A stretch of DNA of 64,000 nt from Diphasiastrum complanatum. Its lineage: Eukaryota > Streptophyta > Lycopodiopsida > Lycopodiales > Lycopodiaceae. The stretch is from assembly GCA_029204225.1 (NCBI GenBank), contig CM055095.1, positions 32,675,732-32,739,731 on the forward strand. Reading direction: 5' to 3'. The notes beneath the pieces were generated by a model, which was not told the DNA's origin, did no database searches, and saw only the letters and a program-made list of their open reading frames with translations. The position numbers and the translations under genes are program-made. Below are positions 44,870 through 58,337 of this stretch, one piece after another; the stretch's first letter is position 1, and each line of letters starts with the position of its first letter.

Positions 44870-45475
44870 TTTGCACTAATGGCAAGTTATAGTTGGGCTA
44901 GTAATAGCAGGCGCGAGTAATAAAATTGTAACTCGCCGAGCTATCTATAGGTCCCTATTGATGTTCAAAACACTTTGGAAAAGTGGCGAGCAATGAGGAA
45001 AAGATGGCAAGTTATACTGAGCGAGAGTAATAGAGGGCGAGTAATAAATTTATAACTTGTTGGTGAGTACAGGCCTCAGTTCTGATAGCGAGTAAAGATA
45101 GTGAACAGATAAGGAGAAAACGTTGATGGCGAGTTATAAATCTCTGTCGGCGAGTTATAATTGGCGAGTAATAAAAATGGTGGGAACTGTAATTTTGGGC
45201 GGGAAGAGTATTAGTCTTATAACTCGCCGGCCATCAAAATAATAGATCTAAAGTTGCTGATCACCCTGCTCTAATGGCGAGTGAAGATGGCTTGAAAAAG
45301 TACAAAAAAATGACTTGGCGAGTAATAGGTCATTGGGCGAGTAATGCGGGTACTGATGGTGAGTTATAACTTATAACTCGCCGCGCTCACAAAATAGAGT
45401 CTGGACCCTGGCTAGCTCTCTGGAGAAGTGGCGAGTAAAGAGGGCAACAAAAAGGTAGGAAAAAACCTGTAGGTG
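44870..45475. repeat. Irregular 'ggcgagtaataa' motif array in a retroelement leader
   Basis: Variants of GGCGAGT(T/A)AT(A/T)A, in both orientations (also 'taactcgccg'), occur about 25 times in 600 bp at irregular spacing. It lies just downstream (- strand sense) of the tRNA-Asp primer site at 45576, in the untranslated leader. The spacing is not constant, so it is not a simple tandem repeat. Confidence 0.75.
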
Positions 45476-45560
45476 AGTAGTAAATTTGTAAAAAAATAAA
45501 ATAAAATTTCAAGCAAAAAACAAACTAGAACCCATCTAATCAGTGCCTTAGCACAGCCTC

Positions 45561-45576
45561 TCCGGCAACGGTGCCA
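45561..45576 (-). other. Primer-binding site (tRNA-Asp type), gypsy element
   Basis: The - strand reads 'tggcaccgttgccgga', matching the complement of the tRNA-Asp 3' end with one mismatch. It sets the 5' end of the gypsy element whose coding remnants lie at 40.4-44.6 kb, and places its 5' LTR at higher coordinates. Confidence 0.8.
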
Positions 45577-45582
45577 AAAAAA

Positions 45583-46560
<978 letters not shown>

Positions 46561-46890
46561 TTCCCATCGCCATAAGATATGTTGGGGAGGCGCTGGGCTT
46601 TGACTTTACTCATTGGCCCTCCGCGACTTGTCGACCTTCTGATTTTGGCATTCCCCTTTTGGCGGCATGATTCCTTCATTTGATATCCGTTAGGCTTTTT
46701 GGCATCTGGAATTCGTCCGAAGAATTTTCACCAGAATCTTCCACCACCCGTATTGGCCTATTATCCTTATTAATTACTTTGGAGAGCCTAAAGAGGGAAC
46801 TGCCTTGTTAAGGCTAATAGTTCCTTTTGGGCCTACAAAGCTTACAATGGATATTCTAATGCTTTGATACATAGTGTGTACTAAAAGTGC

Positions 46891-47285
46891 ATGACACTTT
46901 GGATCAAAAGGTTGCTTGAGGAGCTCAAAGTGATCAAATCAGGTGTCATTCCACTCATCTACAAAGATAACGTCTCGTCCTGTACATATGCTAGAGGTGT
47001 GAGCTACTACTTCCAATCAGGGTACAATGTACATTCTAGCAAGACTCGAGCCACTTCCAGCTCGCGAAGGAGCTTCCATGTAGTATGCACTCCTCCAAAT
47101 CTAAAAGACATAATTTTGAAACCAGGACTAGGAAACAAGTCTACAAGTGGATTCGCTTCCCCAATCATGTCCTTTGTTAGGCTCACGTACACCCTCAAAG
47201 CTCGATTTACACAACAAGATAATATTAGCTATAACAATAGCACAATGCCCGATATTGTAGCAATAGTACACACACATATTTAATT
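46891..47285 (+). pseudogene. Copia RNase H remnant (+ strand)
   Basis: MTLWIKRLLEELKVIKSGVI and PLIYKDNVSS correspond to the RNase H segment 'LWLRRLLEEL..... PL.CDN.S'. After that the similarity fades, although a 130-codon frame stays open. The fragment is too short to assign its LTR. Confidence 0.5.
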
Positions 47286-47659
47286 TATAGTCCTTTACCA
47301 TAACTAACCAGACAATGTTCTAGAAGTACATAAACATACTTGGTTTAGTCATGTATCCCAACTTAGCGTGGAATAGGTGAGGTGTGACGACAATCTAATG
47401 CTCACAAAAATCTCTTTTGCAAGGGGTGGGTTGTTCAAAACATTGTGATAGTGAATCACTAATTTCTACAAAGCAACTGGCAAAATTCAAAATGTTTCAC
47501 TCTCGAGTATACCATATGCAGATTTCTTGAGCTTCACGAAAACATAAGCTATTTTATACTTTCCTCACACACCTTGACCTAAGTTTGTAAATTTTAGCCC
47601 CAAACAAATCATGCAAAGAATAAAAAATTTCATATCTATTTATTTTTGTTCCTAAAACC

Positions 47660-48267
47660 TAACCCCCTTCCCTTCCCTTCCCTCTCCCTCTCTCCCCCCT
47701 CTCCTTGTTACTAAACTTTTAGGGTTTCTACTTTCTTCTTCGCCTTCCCTCCATTCTCATTGTGGCTTTGTCTTCTCTCGTCTTGCCTTCCTCGCCGTCC
47801 CACTTTTCTCACGAAACACTTCCTGGTTATGTTACGGCTATGTCTTTTAATCCGTGTTCTTCATCTCCAGCTTCGTAAGGTACTTTTTCCCTTGTTTCTT
47901 TCAGCATTCGATTCCGCTCAGCATCATTTCACACAACTATGCTGGTTTTTCCAAGGCCTGTTGCATTGAAAACTTGCCTTGCAGCTAAAAAATGGATGCT
48001 TGTTGATCAATAGCAGCAATCTTAAACACTTCGAGAGATTTATTTTACATTGAAATGCGTAATAGTTTTTGAATTGAAAGAGATGTGCATTTACCTTCAT
48101 TGTGTGTGTATTATTCATATGAAGTGTTGAACTGCTGATAACGGACATGATTTTTAGGTATCCGTGCAGTGTGGCTGGCATTAACAGGAAAATTTGAAGC
48201 TATTTGAGTTCCTTGGAGCTTTGATATCAAAAGCTAGAAGTCCTATTCGTAAAGTTTGTCACCAATA
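47660..48267 (+). promoter_or_regulatory. EBP1 promoter and 5' leader
   Basis: A polypyrimidine tract (47663-47704) precedes 'ttttagggtttctac' (47717-47731), which holds a telo-box (AGGGTTT), an element common in promoters of ribosome-biogenesis genes. A leader intron is possible: donor 'aag|gtactt' at 47880 and acceptor 'tttttag|gta' ending 48157. The ATG at 48268 is the first good start in frame with the conserved N-terminus. These assignments are from sequence pattern only. Confidence 0.45.
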
Positions 48268-51200
48268 ATGTCGGATGAGGAGAACAAGGAGGAGAAGGAG
48301 CTTGATTTAACGTCTGCTGATGTCGTCACTAAATACAAGTTAGCTGCTGAAATTGCGAACAGTAAGTATTTGAGTTGTGATCGTTGGTTACCAAGCTAAT
48401 ATCGTAGTGCCACAGACTATGTTAGTGGGGTAGGCTAGCCTAGTCTCTTTCGGTTCGATATGTTGATTATTTGTTTTGTTTTGTTGAAACAGAGGCCTTG
48501 CAGCTGGTGATCTCTGAATGCAAACCTGGTGCAAAGGTGGTAGACTTGTGTGAAAAGGGAGATGCTTTTATCAGAGCGTAAGTTGTCCTTGTGGAGTGGT
48601 GATATCTGTTATAGGGGAATTAATTATTCTGGCAAACTGAGAGAAAAGTTTATGATCATCATGTGGTGTGTTGACTGCCTAACTATAAAAATTTCGGACA
48701 CCTGACATGATGCGTAGAAGGGAAGATTTTTTTTTTTTCAAGTGGACTTGTCACTTGATAGTATAGACTATGCATTGCGCTTGGAATTTACTTGTATGAG
48801 ACTATTGATAATTTGCATCGTGTTTGTATTTTGAATTAGCAAATGAGAAACTTATAGGGCTGCAGTTATTTATTTGGCCAAAATCTCAGTAAAGTTGACC
48901 ATATCTGCATTTCTGTTAGATTGAACAGTCGGATGGAACCTCTATTTGACTAGGTCAAATATTATATGCCCCTCATCAAATTATCAGGAAGTATTTATGT
49001 AGAAAACAGTGAGCAAGACGCAAATGATGCAGAGAGAATAATTGAAACGAAATAATTTGAAGTGCAAGGAGAAGGCAATCACAATATATCCTGATTTATA
49101 TGTGCGATGACATTCTTAACCTCACAAGCGTAGCAGCAGAAGAAGCAAACACTCTTGATGCTGTGTTGTGTTTCAATGTTGGCTTGTGTTCTATGGTTAT
49201 GATTGCACAAGTCAACCGCCTTGTGTTTTGTAAAAAAGCTACGTGCTGTGAATAAATGCACAATTGCACAATTCTCGCATGGTCCTTATTACTCAGTTCT
49301 GATTCAGATATTCGGTCCTCTCCTTAATTTGCTCATAAGTTGACTGTTGTGCTTATTGTGTTCACTCCGAATATTTTTACTCAATTTTGACCCAAAGGTG
49401 CAACCCATCTTGGCTTGTATGGGAACTATTTTTCTCCAATCTTCGTGATTCAGTTAGGGTGTCAAGAGTCATCGTTTTCAGCTTAGTGATGTCTGCCCAA
49501 CATCACATTTAACACTTTCTAAACTACAATTTCTATGCCTATGCTTTTCTCCCAAAATTGTGCGTGTTCTTCTAACCTTAATGCTTTTTTCATTGGATTG
49601 GCTTGCATATTGCTTATGATATAATAGTTCAGGCTGACCTATCCTTCTACTGCGTTTTTTATAAGTGGTAGTGACTTTCATGTGTTGGTCTCTTAAGAAA
49701 CATAGGTTTCATAGGTTTCTTTGATAGTGCAATGGACCCTTGTTTGTCTTGACATATCATCATGTTACTTGGAGTAATACTTAAGAGTTCTCCAAGTAAT
49801 CTCATTGATCAAGTTATATTCGCAGTATGTAGCCCGATGGTGGATTTCCTTGTTTCCACATCTCTTGCCCAACATCCATATGAGTATTGATCTCACCAAC
49901 ACATCCATCATAGCATCCAAGCCAAAGCAAATGCAAACTAGATCCACTATTGTGATGAACAACTCACCCACGATCCACAACATATCAGGTAGGATAGCTC
50001 CAGAACCCTGTACCCTGTACCATCTGATCACCAAGTATCCATTACCCGCTGATAGCTCCCCAAGAATCTGTCCACCTGTAGTGCAACTAGACTCCAACTG
50101 GATCTAACCAAAAGCTGCATCCTGCTTACCAAAAGATGATGGATAGAAATAACATGTGACGCCAACCTGGAGATTACTGTGCATATAACCATGCAGCTCA
50201 CCTGATCACTTGCCAAACTATCAGCTGTCACTCCCTGAGCAACCATCTCCATCCTTGTTGGCTCACAACCATGGGCATGCTGGATCCACATCACCCCGTA
50301 ATGCACTCCATGCCCTCAAGATATGTACCACCTCCAGGTACACTCCATGCCACCTACCTCCAAGTAGGCCTGACCCGTCCCTGGGTCATCACACATGATG
50401 CACTAGCTGAAGAACATCGTGCATATATCAAATGACATGTCATACCTGAGCAACCGTAGCATCTCCCTGAGTGCCACCCCAATGGACTCGTCATCCACAA
50501 ACTATGCTCACTTGATGTCTTCCAATTCTGTTCACCATCCTGCTAGACAAGCCGAACTCCAAAGCATCACCTGCTCCACCTGGCTCCTAGCATCTGCACG
50601 CTCTCCCTGGTTATGTGCCACCTGACACCATGCCAACGCAAGCATAGCCCTGAGTCGTCACTCACAGGATCCTGAGACTTCTGTCTCCCTGATCGTATTG
50701 AGGTATATGGCTCTGAGTGACTCCCTCTAGGCTTCCTGATCTCACCATTTGAGAATCTGCACCATGGAAATTCCAACACCTGTGCCAAGCCTAGACTCTT
50801 GCAAATACAGCCAACTGCATGAAAGCTATAGATAGCTTATCCACGCCCGTGATGGTAGATGTCTCCCCATCGATGCCAATGCCAATGACTGGCCCCCTGT
50901 TGTAATGCCATCCTGTACTCCCAAATGAGCACACCATGAAGTCCTCGCCATCAGTGTCCCCTCTAGTAGACCTCTAGCAAAACACCCATCATGGTGCTTG
51001 CCCTCTGATCACACCCAACTATGCGATCTCCATCAGCTCTCCATCCTAGAGCTGGCTCCCAGAGCTTCGCGCTTTGTCCATTTGCGTTTGCAGCTTTCTG
51101 ATTCCATCATGAATCACCCCTGTAACTCCTGTCCAATCCAGAGACTCAAGTCCAATATGAAATAGCTGCCCCTTGATGATCATCCCATGTCATCCTGCAG

Positions 51201-54200
51201 TGCTATCCCTACCAGGTATCCCAATGCCATCCCTGATCACAAAGATCCGAGCATCTACCTTGTAGTGCCCACCTGTATTCCCCCAAGCTAGCTCCAAGCT
51301 CTTGTGAATGGTTCTAAACCACTCCCTGAGAATACACTGAGATGTGAACTCCAAAGCCACCATCAAGTCTCTCACATAACTGTGCATGCCAATATCCCTC
51401 CAAGTGAACCTGTGAGATCTTCCATGGCCCAAACCAAACGATCTTCACCCTGTCATTACTGGAATCTGCATCCCTGATGCAATATTGATACGGTAAATTG
51501 ACTTGACTTACCCAAAATAGGCATTTGAAGTGTATCTCTCGATGACAAACCTGATACACTGCTCCACAACTACAATGACTTGATCTGATATGACTTACTG
51601 ACTGTAAAACCGCAAAATCATCACACTTACCACTCACCAAGAGCATCCAAAGTGTGATTATTGACCCGTTCTTCATCCTCTGTGTGTCCCACACACAGCT
51701 TGTCCAATGCAAGTTCGCTATCTTGCCCAATGGCTTCCAATTGGCACCGCCTCGCACTTCTATCACCTGTGACCGCCAATATGTGTGTACCTCCAAGCTA
51801 GCCCATATTTCCCTCCGAAAGAGAAATTTCTAAGATACAGATGCGTGTGTCAATGCAGCTATCACCTGACTCGACAATGTCACTGCCGATCATGCCTGTG
51901 AGAGCGTTCCTCCAAAACGCCACCTGACGTTGGTCGGTTCTAACTCCAAGAGTTGAACCTGATCACGAGATTTTTTTACCCGCAACCGGCATACCATGCC
52001 TACCTCTCACCCGTGATTGCTTGAACTCTCAAAATTGTCGCCAATGATGAGTAGTCACGCCGCCAAACTGCACTATCGTCGCCAATACTAGCTTTCTTCA
52101 CACAATTCCGCTACCATTCGCCCCCATACCGCATTTACCGCTTCCAAACAACCTGTTACCCTGTTAGAAGTAGCAATAATGATGACTGAGTATTTTGAAC
52201 TTATCAATTACAATCCTGTTTAGAATTGCGTTTAACACGTATTTTCAACTCGCACCGCCCAGTCTAAAAACATATTCGATCATAATTTTGTGTTTGTCAG
52301 ACTTCATCGATTGAAAAGAAGTGATTATGCCTCATTGTACCACCCTGTAGCAGGTTTCACCAACTTTGGTCTTACGGTACTCAAATAGCAAATGTAGCCC
52401 ATCACTAGGTCACCCGCACTCCGCTCGATAGAATGGCGATGAAAACACCCCGAAACGCCTTTCTCCCTGCTCTGTGACGTCGCTCTGTCCGCTGGCTCTG
52501 AGCAGCCAGTTTCAGGGGTTATTTTGGCCCAAGGATGACCAAAAAGGGTGCCTTCTAGCTTTAGTTAGCCCCAAAGCCATTTTTACCTTGCAAAATGAAC
52601 TAATTCTTCTATTTGAAGATTTTTAATGAAGAAATGGCATTTCTGCCCTTCGGGTCCCTTCAGGCCCTTTCTTTTGAAGATTTTTAATGAAATTCTTCAT
52701 GAAAATAGCCTTCAAGCCTTTCAAGGCCCTTCACTCAAAATCCAATGGCAGTATATGATCTCAAGGCCCACGTAGCTCGTGATCCTACCCATTGATTCTT
52801 AGGAGATCTTATGGTCGTCAATGGTTTGGCGCACTAAGCAAGGCTCCTCCATACACTGACGCCTTTCACCACTATGCACCTACTCGCGCGGGCCGCGCGT
52901 GTTGGCCCGCGAGCCTCCAAGGCTCTCTCTTTCCTTCTTCTTCATGTCTCCTTTGCTTTCCAGCTATGGCTGTGAGCATCTTTTTTTCTGATCTTTCCCT
53001 CTATGGCCCACGGCTGTCCACGGCCATTTGCAGGCCATCTCGCCCTGCCAGCGCGCCCAATTCTAGCATTTTACAGCTGAAGGACTCACCTTCTACAGAG
53101 AAAGATCTAGGAATTTTTAACTGTAAACCCTGATTGCTTAATGTGCTGCCCAACCTGCATGGATTCATGCACTCATTGTTCCACATCAAGCTGTGGCCTT
53201 CTAGCATCCACTTCTCAGCACTAGGGCGCCCAGTTACATTAATTTACAGCTCCAAATCTCGATGACCACAGAGAGAGATCCAAAGTTTTCTCTACTGAAA
53301 CCCTAGCAGACTTTTTCACCATAGCTGAGAAGAAGGCTAATTGCTCCTTACATGCTTCATGGCTGTCCCTGAAAATTTACCACAAGCTTGGCCCCTACTG
53401 TAAAATACTGGGTAGCAATTTACAGTGCCCACTTCCGTCAAGTAGAGAAAGATTTGCAGCTTTACGTTTTCTGTCAACTAGCCGCTTTTTGCCAATTCCC
53501 AGAATTGCTTCTTTCTCCTCCCACTGTAAATGGATGTCAAAATCCTCTCATGACTGAGAAACCACTGCCCTGCTTTTCCTTACGATCCGCTCCACTCAGC
53601 AATCACCGAACTACTGAGAGAGTTCTGGCCAGCTTTCTGTAAAAGCTGTTATGAAGCCGTTTTGAGCAATTCCTTTGTGGCCACCATGCAGTCTTGGGCA
53701 CCACGAGACAACCCTTGAGGCTTTTCTTAGGGTTATTTGTTTCACATGCTATGGTTTCTTCTATAGTCCACATTGAGGGTAACATTTTTGTCTTAGGGGA
53801 GATCAGTGGACTTGTAATACATTTAGGGCTTATTTGACTTCATGGGACTAGGACCCAGCTATTTGATTTGTGGTACAGATTTCCACGGTATTTGTGGCCT
53901 TTGGGAGGGGTTCACTATTTTGGTGGAAACTGTTGCTTTAGTTTTGTACTTCGTTCATATTACGGACCCAGCTCTTAAGTTCAGTTGATTATAGATAGGA
54001 GGTAGAGACATCGATTTGGAAACTTCTGATTTTGTTTTACTTTTTAGTTTTTTGTCTCTTCCTAGTTGGGGATAAACTATTAACTAATTTTAATTCTCAT
54101 TCAGTATTCTTAGTTGGAGATTGCTATTTGCCATATGTTGTTCTTATGTGATGCCATATATGTGATTTGTGCTTATAACCGTCCACCATTCAGTGGTACA

Positions 54201-57200
54201 AGTGCTTTATTTGCAACCTTGTAATATGTTTCTGACGTGGACTTTCCCTGTTACAGGCAGACAGCTAATGTGTATAAAAATGCCAAGAAGAAGATTGAAA
54301 AAGGAGTTGCATTTCCTACGTGTGTATCACCTAATAATACTGTGTGCCACTTTTCACCGTTGGCAAGTGACGAAGCAGTTCTTGCTGATAATGACATTGT
54401 TAAAATGTAAGCTTAATAAGTCAAAGATTGAATTTTGAATGTACGTCACATCGGTAGGTGTGTTGTAGAAGGTACTTTCAATGAAAGTTGCTATTGGAAC
54501 TGCTGTCCATCTTGTCATTCATTTTTGTGCTGCGTACTTGTAATTTGTTCCAGAGACTTGGGATGCCATATTGATGGCTTTGTGGCTGTGGTAGCACACA
54601 CACATGTCCTGCACGAGGGTCCTATCACAGGGCGAGCTGCAGATGTTATTGCAGCGGCCAATACTGCAGCTGAGGTTGCTCTTAGGCTGGTCAGGCCAGG
54701 AAGGAAGGTTAGTCAAAGTTTAAGGTTTCTATCCTTTTAGAAAATTTGCTGGTGGTTAGTGATATCTAGTTGTACAAATTGGCTCTAATATAGTAGATGC
54801 TCATAATGCTGCCATGTAGTTTAGTAACTTCCTAGCTGGAGTTATTGGGTGTATGAAAATTTATCTTTGTCTGAACAATGTTGCACGAAACGCCGATTCG
54901 AACAAAGAATCGCGGTTCGAATCGGTCCGATTCGACGGCAACCTGTTCGAATTGGTTACCTCACAAAAAAAAAATTCCAATTGGGCAAAAGCTTGAACAA
55001 ATGTTTGAATCGGCCGATTTGAACCTGACCCAGCTGATTCGAACCGATTCAAATGGGTCGAATCGGCCGATTTGAATCGGTGCATGCAACATTGTGTCTG
55101 AAGGATAGAAAACTGGCTGGTAGTTAGTGATGTACAAGTTGGCCTTAATGGTATAGTAGATGCTCATATTGCTGCCACGTAATTTAGTAACTTCCTAGCT
55201 GGAGTTATTGGGTGTATGAAGATTCATCTTTGTCTGTCATTTTCAATAAGTTCAGTGTAGCTGGATAGGTTTTTGTGGGTGAGTTTGTTTGTCACTAATT
55301 CCAGCACTTTACTGTTTGTGTCCAAGCTTGCAACCATTTGACAAATTGTGGTTGGATGTTCAATTTTGAATCAGAATAAGGACGTTACTGACGCTTTACA
55401 AAAGGTTGCTTCTGCATACGATTGCAAGATCGTCGAGGGAGTACTGAGTCATCAAATGAAACAATTTGTTATTGATGCAAACAAAGTTATACTCAGCATC
55501 ACCAGTCCAGAAACACGTGTTGATGAGGCAGAGTTTGAGGAGAATGAGGTTTATGCCATTGATATTGTGACCAGTACTGGAGAAGGAAAGGTTTGTCTGG
55601 CTTTGCTTGTTCTGAAGGTTTACAGCTTGTATCAATGTACTAGTGTGCGCTTGTCAGTTTTTTTGAATGAGAATGATTTTTGTTGATGTCTAAATCAGCT
55701 GATTTTCTTTAAGGAGAACATGTAGTAGTTGCCTTTTCAGTTTCAGGCTTGTTGCTTGAGAGGCTGTATTAGACGTTGTACTAGTAAATGTTGATGCACT
55801 TTTAACTTTGAAATTTTGCATTGTTCACTCTGTTTGGCGTGTTTCTGGGGCACGTTGTAGCATTAGTTATCTGCCATTGCTCAGTTGAAGCTTGCTTCAG
55901 GATACTTCAATATTTAGGTTTTGGTTTTCTATCTTCTCAATCCTCGGTGAAACTTGCTAGAGTTTCCAGGTGATGATCATGTACCTTTCGTAAAGGTATC
56001 GGCTGAAACTTAATTGTCAGCTCAAGATAGAGTGTCCTTGAGAGTACTTTTTTCCCAAGCCGTATCCTACTAGGCTATAGCTGACTGCGGTGATGGCAGA
56101 AAGAAGCATAAACTGATGGACTAAGTATTGAATGGAGTAGTGATGGGAGGATGCACATGAGATCAACCAGGGTGAGAGTAGGCATATTTTTTTTTTTCTC
56201 GGTGCTTAAATTCTTATTGGCTACTTATTTGAGAATAGAATTGATTTCCCTTGTGAGTCTGAGTATATCATTTTGGAAAGTGGTATACAGCTTACTTGTG
56301 TAACTTTTCCAGTATATTGCCAGTCTGAAAACTTGAATTTAACTTACAAGCATAGAACCCACGGTTGGGAGATTAAATCAATTGAAGTTAATAATCTAAG
56401 TAGGGAGAATCTGCTTTTTCTGAAAAAAAATTTGGCATTTTTTAAGCATTTTTTGGGCTATTTTTGGGGGTGGGACAAAAAAAATTAATTAATTAATTAT
56501 TCAGTACGGTTCACCACGGTTCTGGGCAAAATTTTTAAAGAACCGTACGGTTCACCGTACGGTTACAGCTCTGTGCTAATCAAATGTTTTCACCATCAGT
56601 TTTTAATTTTGAATGAGGCCATCAGTGATCATTGTAGACGAGATTTCAGACATTGTTTGTTCAATAGGTTGATGCTGATGTCTTAATAACTTGTTTTGTT
56701 TTTCAATATTCTTGTCTTAGGCTGAGCTGCCAGATTGGATCCATGAATCTGGATATTTTTTATTGAACATTGGACTATTGTATTTTGATAAACAAAAAAA
56801 CGTGGTTGAAACAATACCATTAATGATGAACATGAATAAACCTGTTGACTCTGTAACTAAAGTTCCAAAGGAAAGTGGGTGAGGAAGGTTATTTAGACTC
56901 CTTTACACCGTGGAGGGCTTGAGAAACTGCTGCAGAATTTTGGCTGCTTTCTTATTGTAGTCTCAGACTTTTGTTTCTTCTGTGTGGCACAATACACATT
57001 CAATAAAGTTAAGCTCTGAGAAAGTTTGTTGATTGCTTTTTGAACATGGTATGTTAGACCTGATACCTATGGCTTTAACTTTGTAGAGCAGTTCATACGT
57101 TTTGCCAATCATCATCACTTTCTGGTCTTTCAACGCCCTGCCAGCTGCACACAATGCTTTAGTCTTCAGCTATTTGTTTGTATTCAGTCCTTCAACCTCT

Positions 57201-58297
57201 ATTCTGGTTCCTTTTCCACCTTCCCCTTCTTAAACAAGATTTGCTCCTTCAAAAATCTTCTGATTTTGAATAGTGAGGGTTTCCTGGCTGTTATATAAAG
57301 CAAACTGTGTTTAAAGCATACTGGTGGGATGGAACCGTGGCTTGCTGTAGGAGGAATTCCCTTTCATCAATTTTCCGACTTACATAGATTTTGTATTGGC
57401 CCAAATAACGAGTATAAATGTGAATTCTGTGAATGATGATTTTTCTGTAATAACTGTTCTCTGATTTTCTGGTGATTGTCTTGTTCTTGCATGAATGCCA
57501 AGCTTTTGTATTCTGTTTCCAAGTACTCAGTCAAGTTGGATTTAACACATTGCAGCCAAAGTTACTTGATGAGAAGCAGACCACTGTGTACAAGCGAGCA
57601 GTGGATAAGAGTTACCATCTAAAAATGAAGGCTTCTAGATTCATTTTCAGCGAGATCAATCAGAAATTTCCCATCATGCCTTTCACAGCAAGGTGAAATT
57701 TTTATCTTCATGCAAATATTGTTTTTGATAAAAGTGACATTAAATCGATTTTCTCTACAATTGTTGGCTGTCCTTCCTTATAGAGGTACCATGTATTTGA
57801 TACTTTATCATTCTAACAGGGCATTAGAAGAGAAACGTGCTCGCCTGGGCCTTGTAGAATGTGTAAACCATGAGCTTTTGCAGCCATATCCAGTTCTTCA
57901 TGAAAAACCAGGTTCGCTTCTTGTATTTAGTAGAAAGGATGCACGATAGCTGAAGTTGATATTTGTAGCTTTTTGACGGGAAAGATTTTTCTCTGAAGTT
58001 CTAATGTTTATTGGGCGTTCGTAACATTGTGGTATCCCAGGTGATCTTGTTGCCCACTTAAAGTTCACAGTTTTGCTGATGCCTAATGGCTCAGATAGGA
58101 TTACTGGACATTCTATACAAGACTTGAAGCCGGCCAAGGCACTTGAAGATCCTGATATCAAATCGTGGTTAGCTTTGGGGACCAAAGCCAAAAAGAAAGG
58201 TGGCGGGAAGAAGAAAAAAGGTGAATGGCAAACCTAAAAGTGAAAATCTACTGCTAATTTACAAGTAATGGGATCATGAAATCTCTCTCTCTCTCTC

Positions 58298-58337
<40 letters not shown>

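Noticed and set aside
49765-51796. - strand frames in EBP1 intron 2
   Set aside because: No domain recognised, several stops, and composition (C-rich repeats) explains the open stretches.
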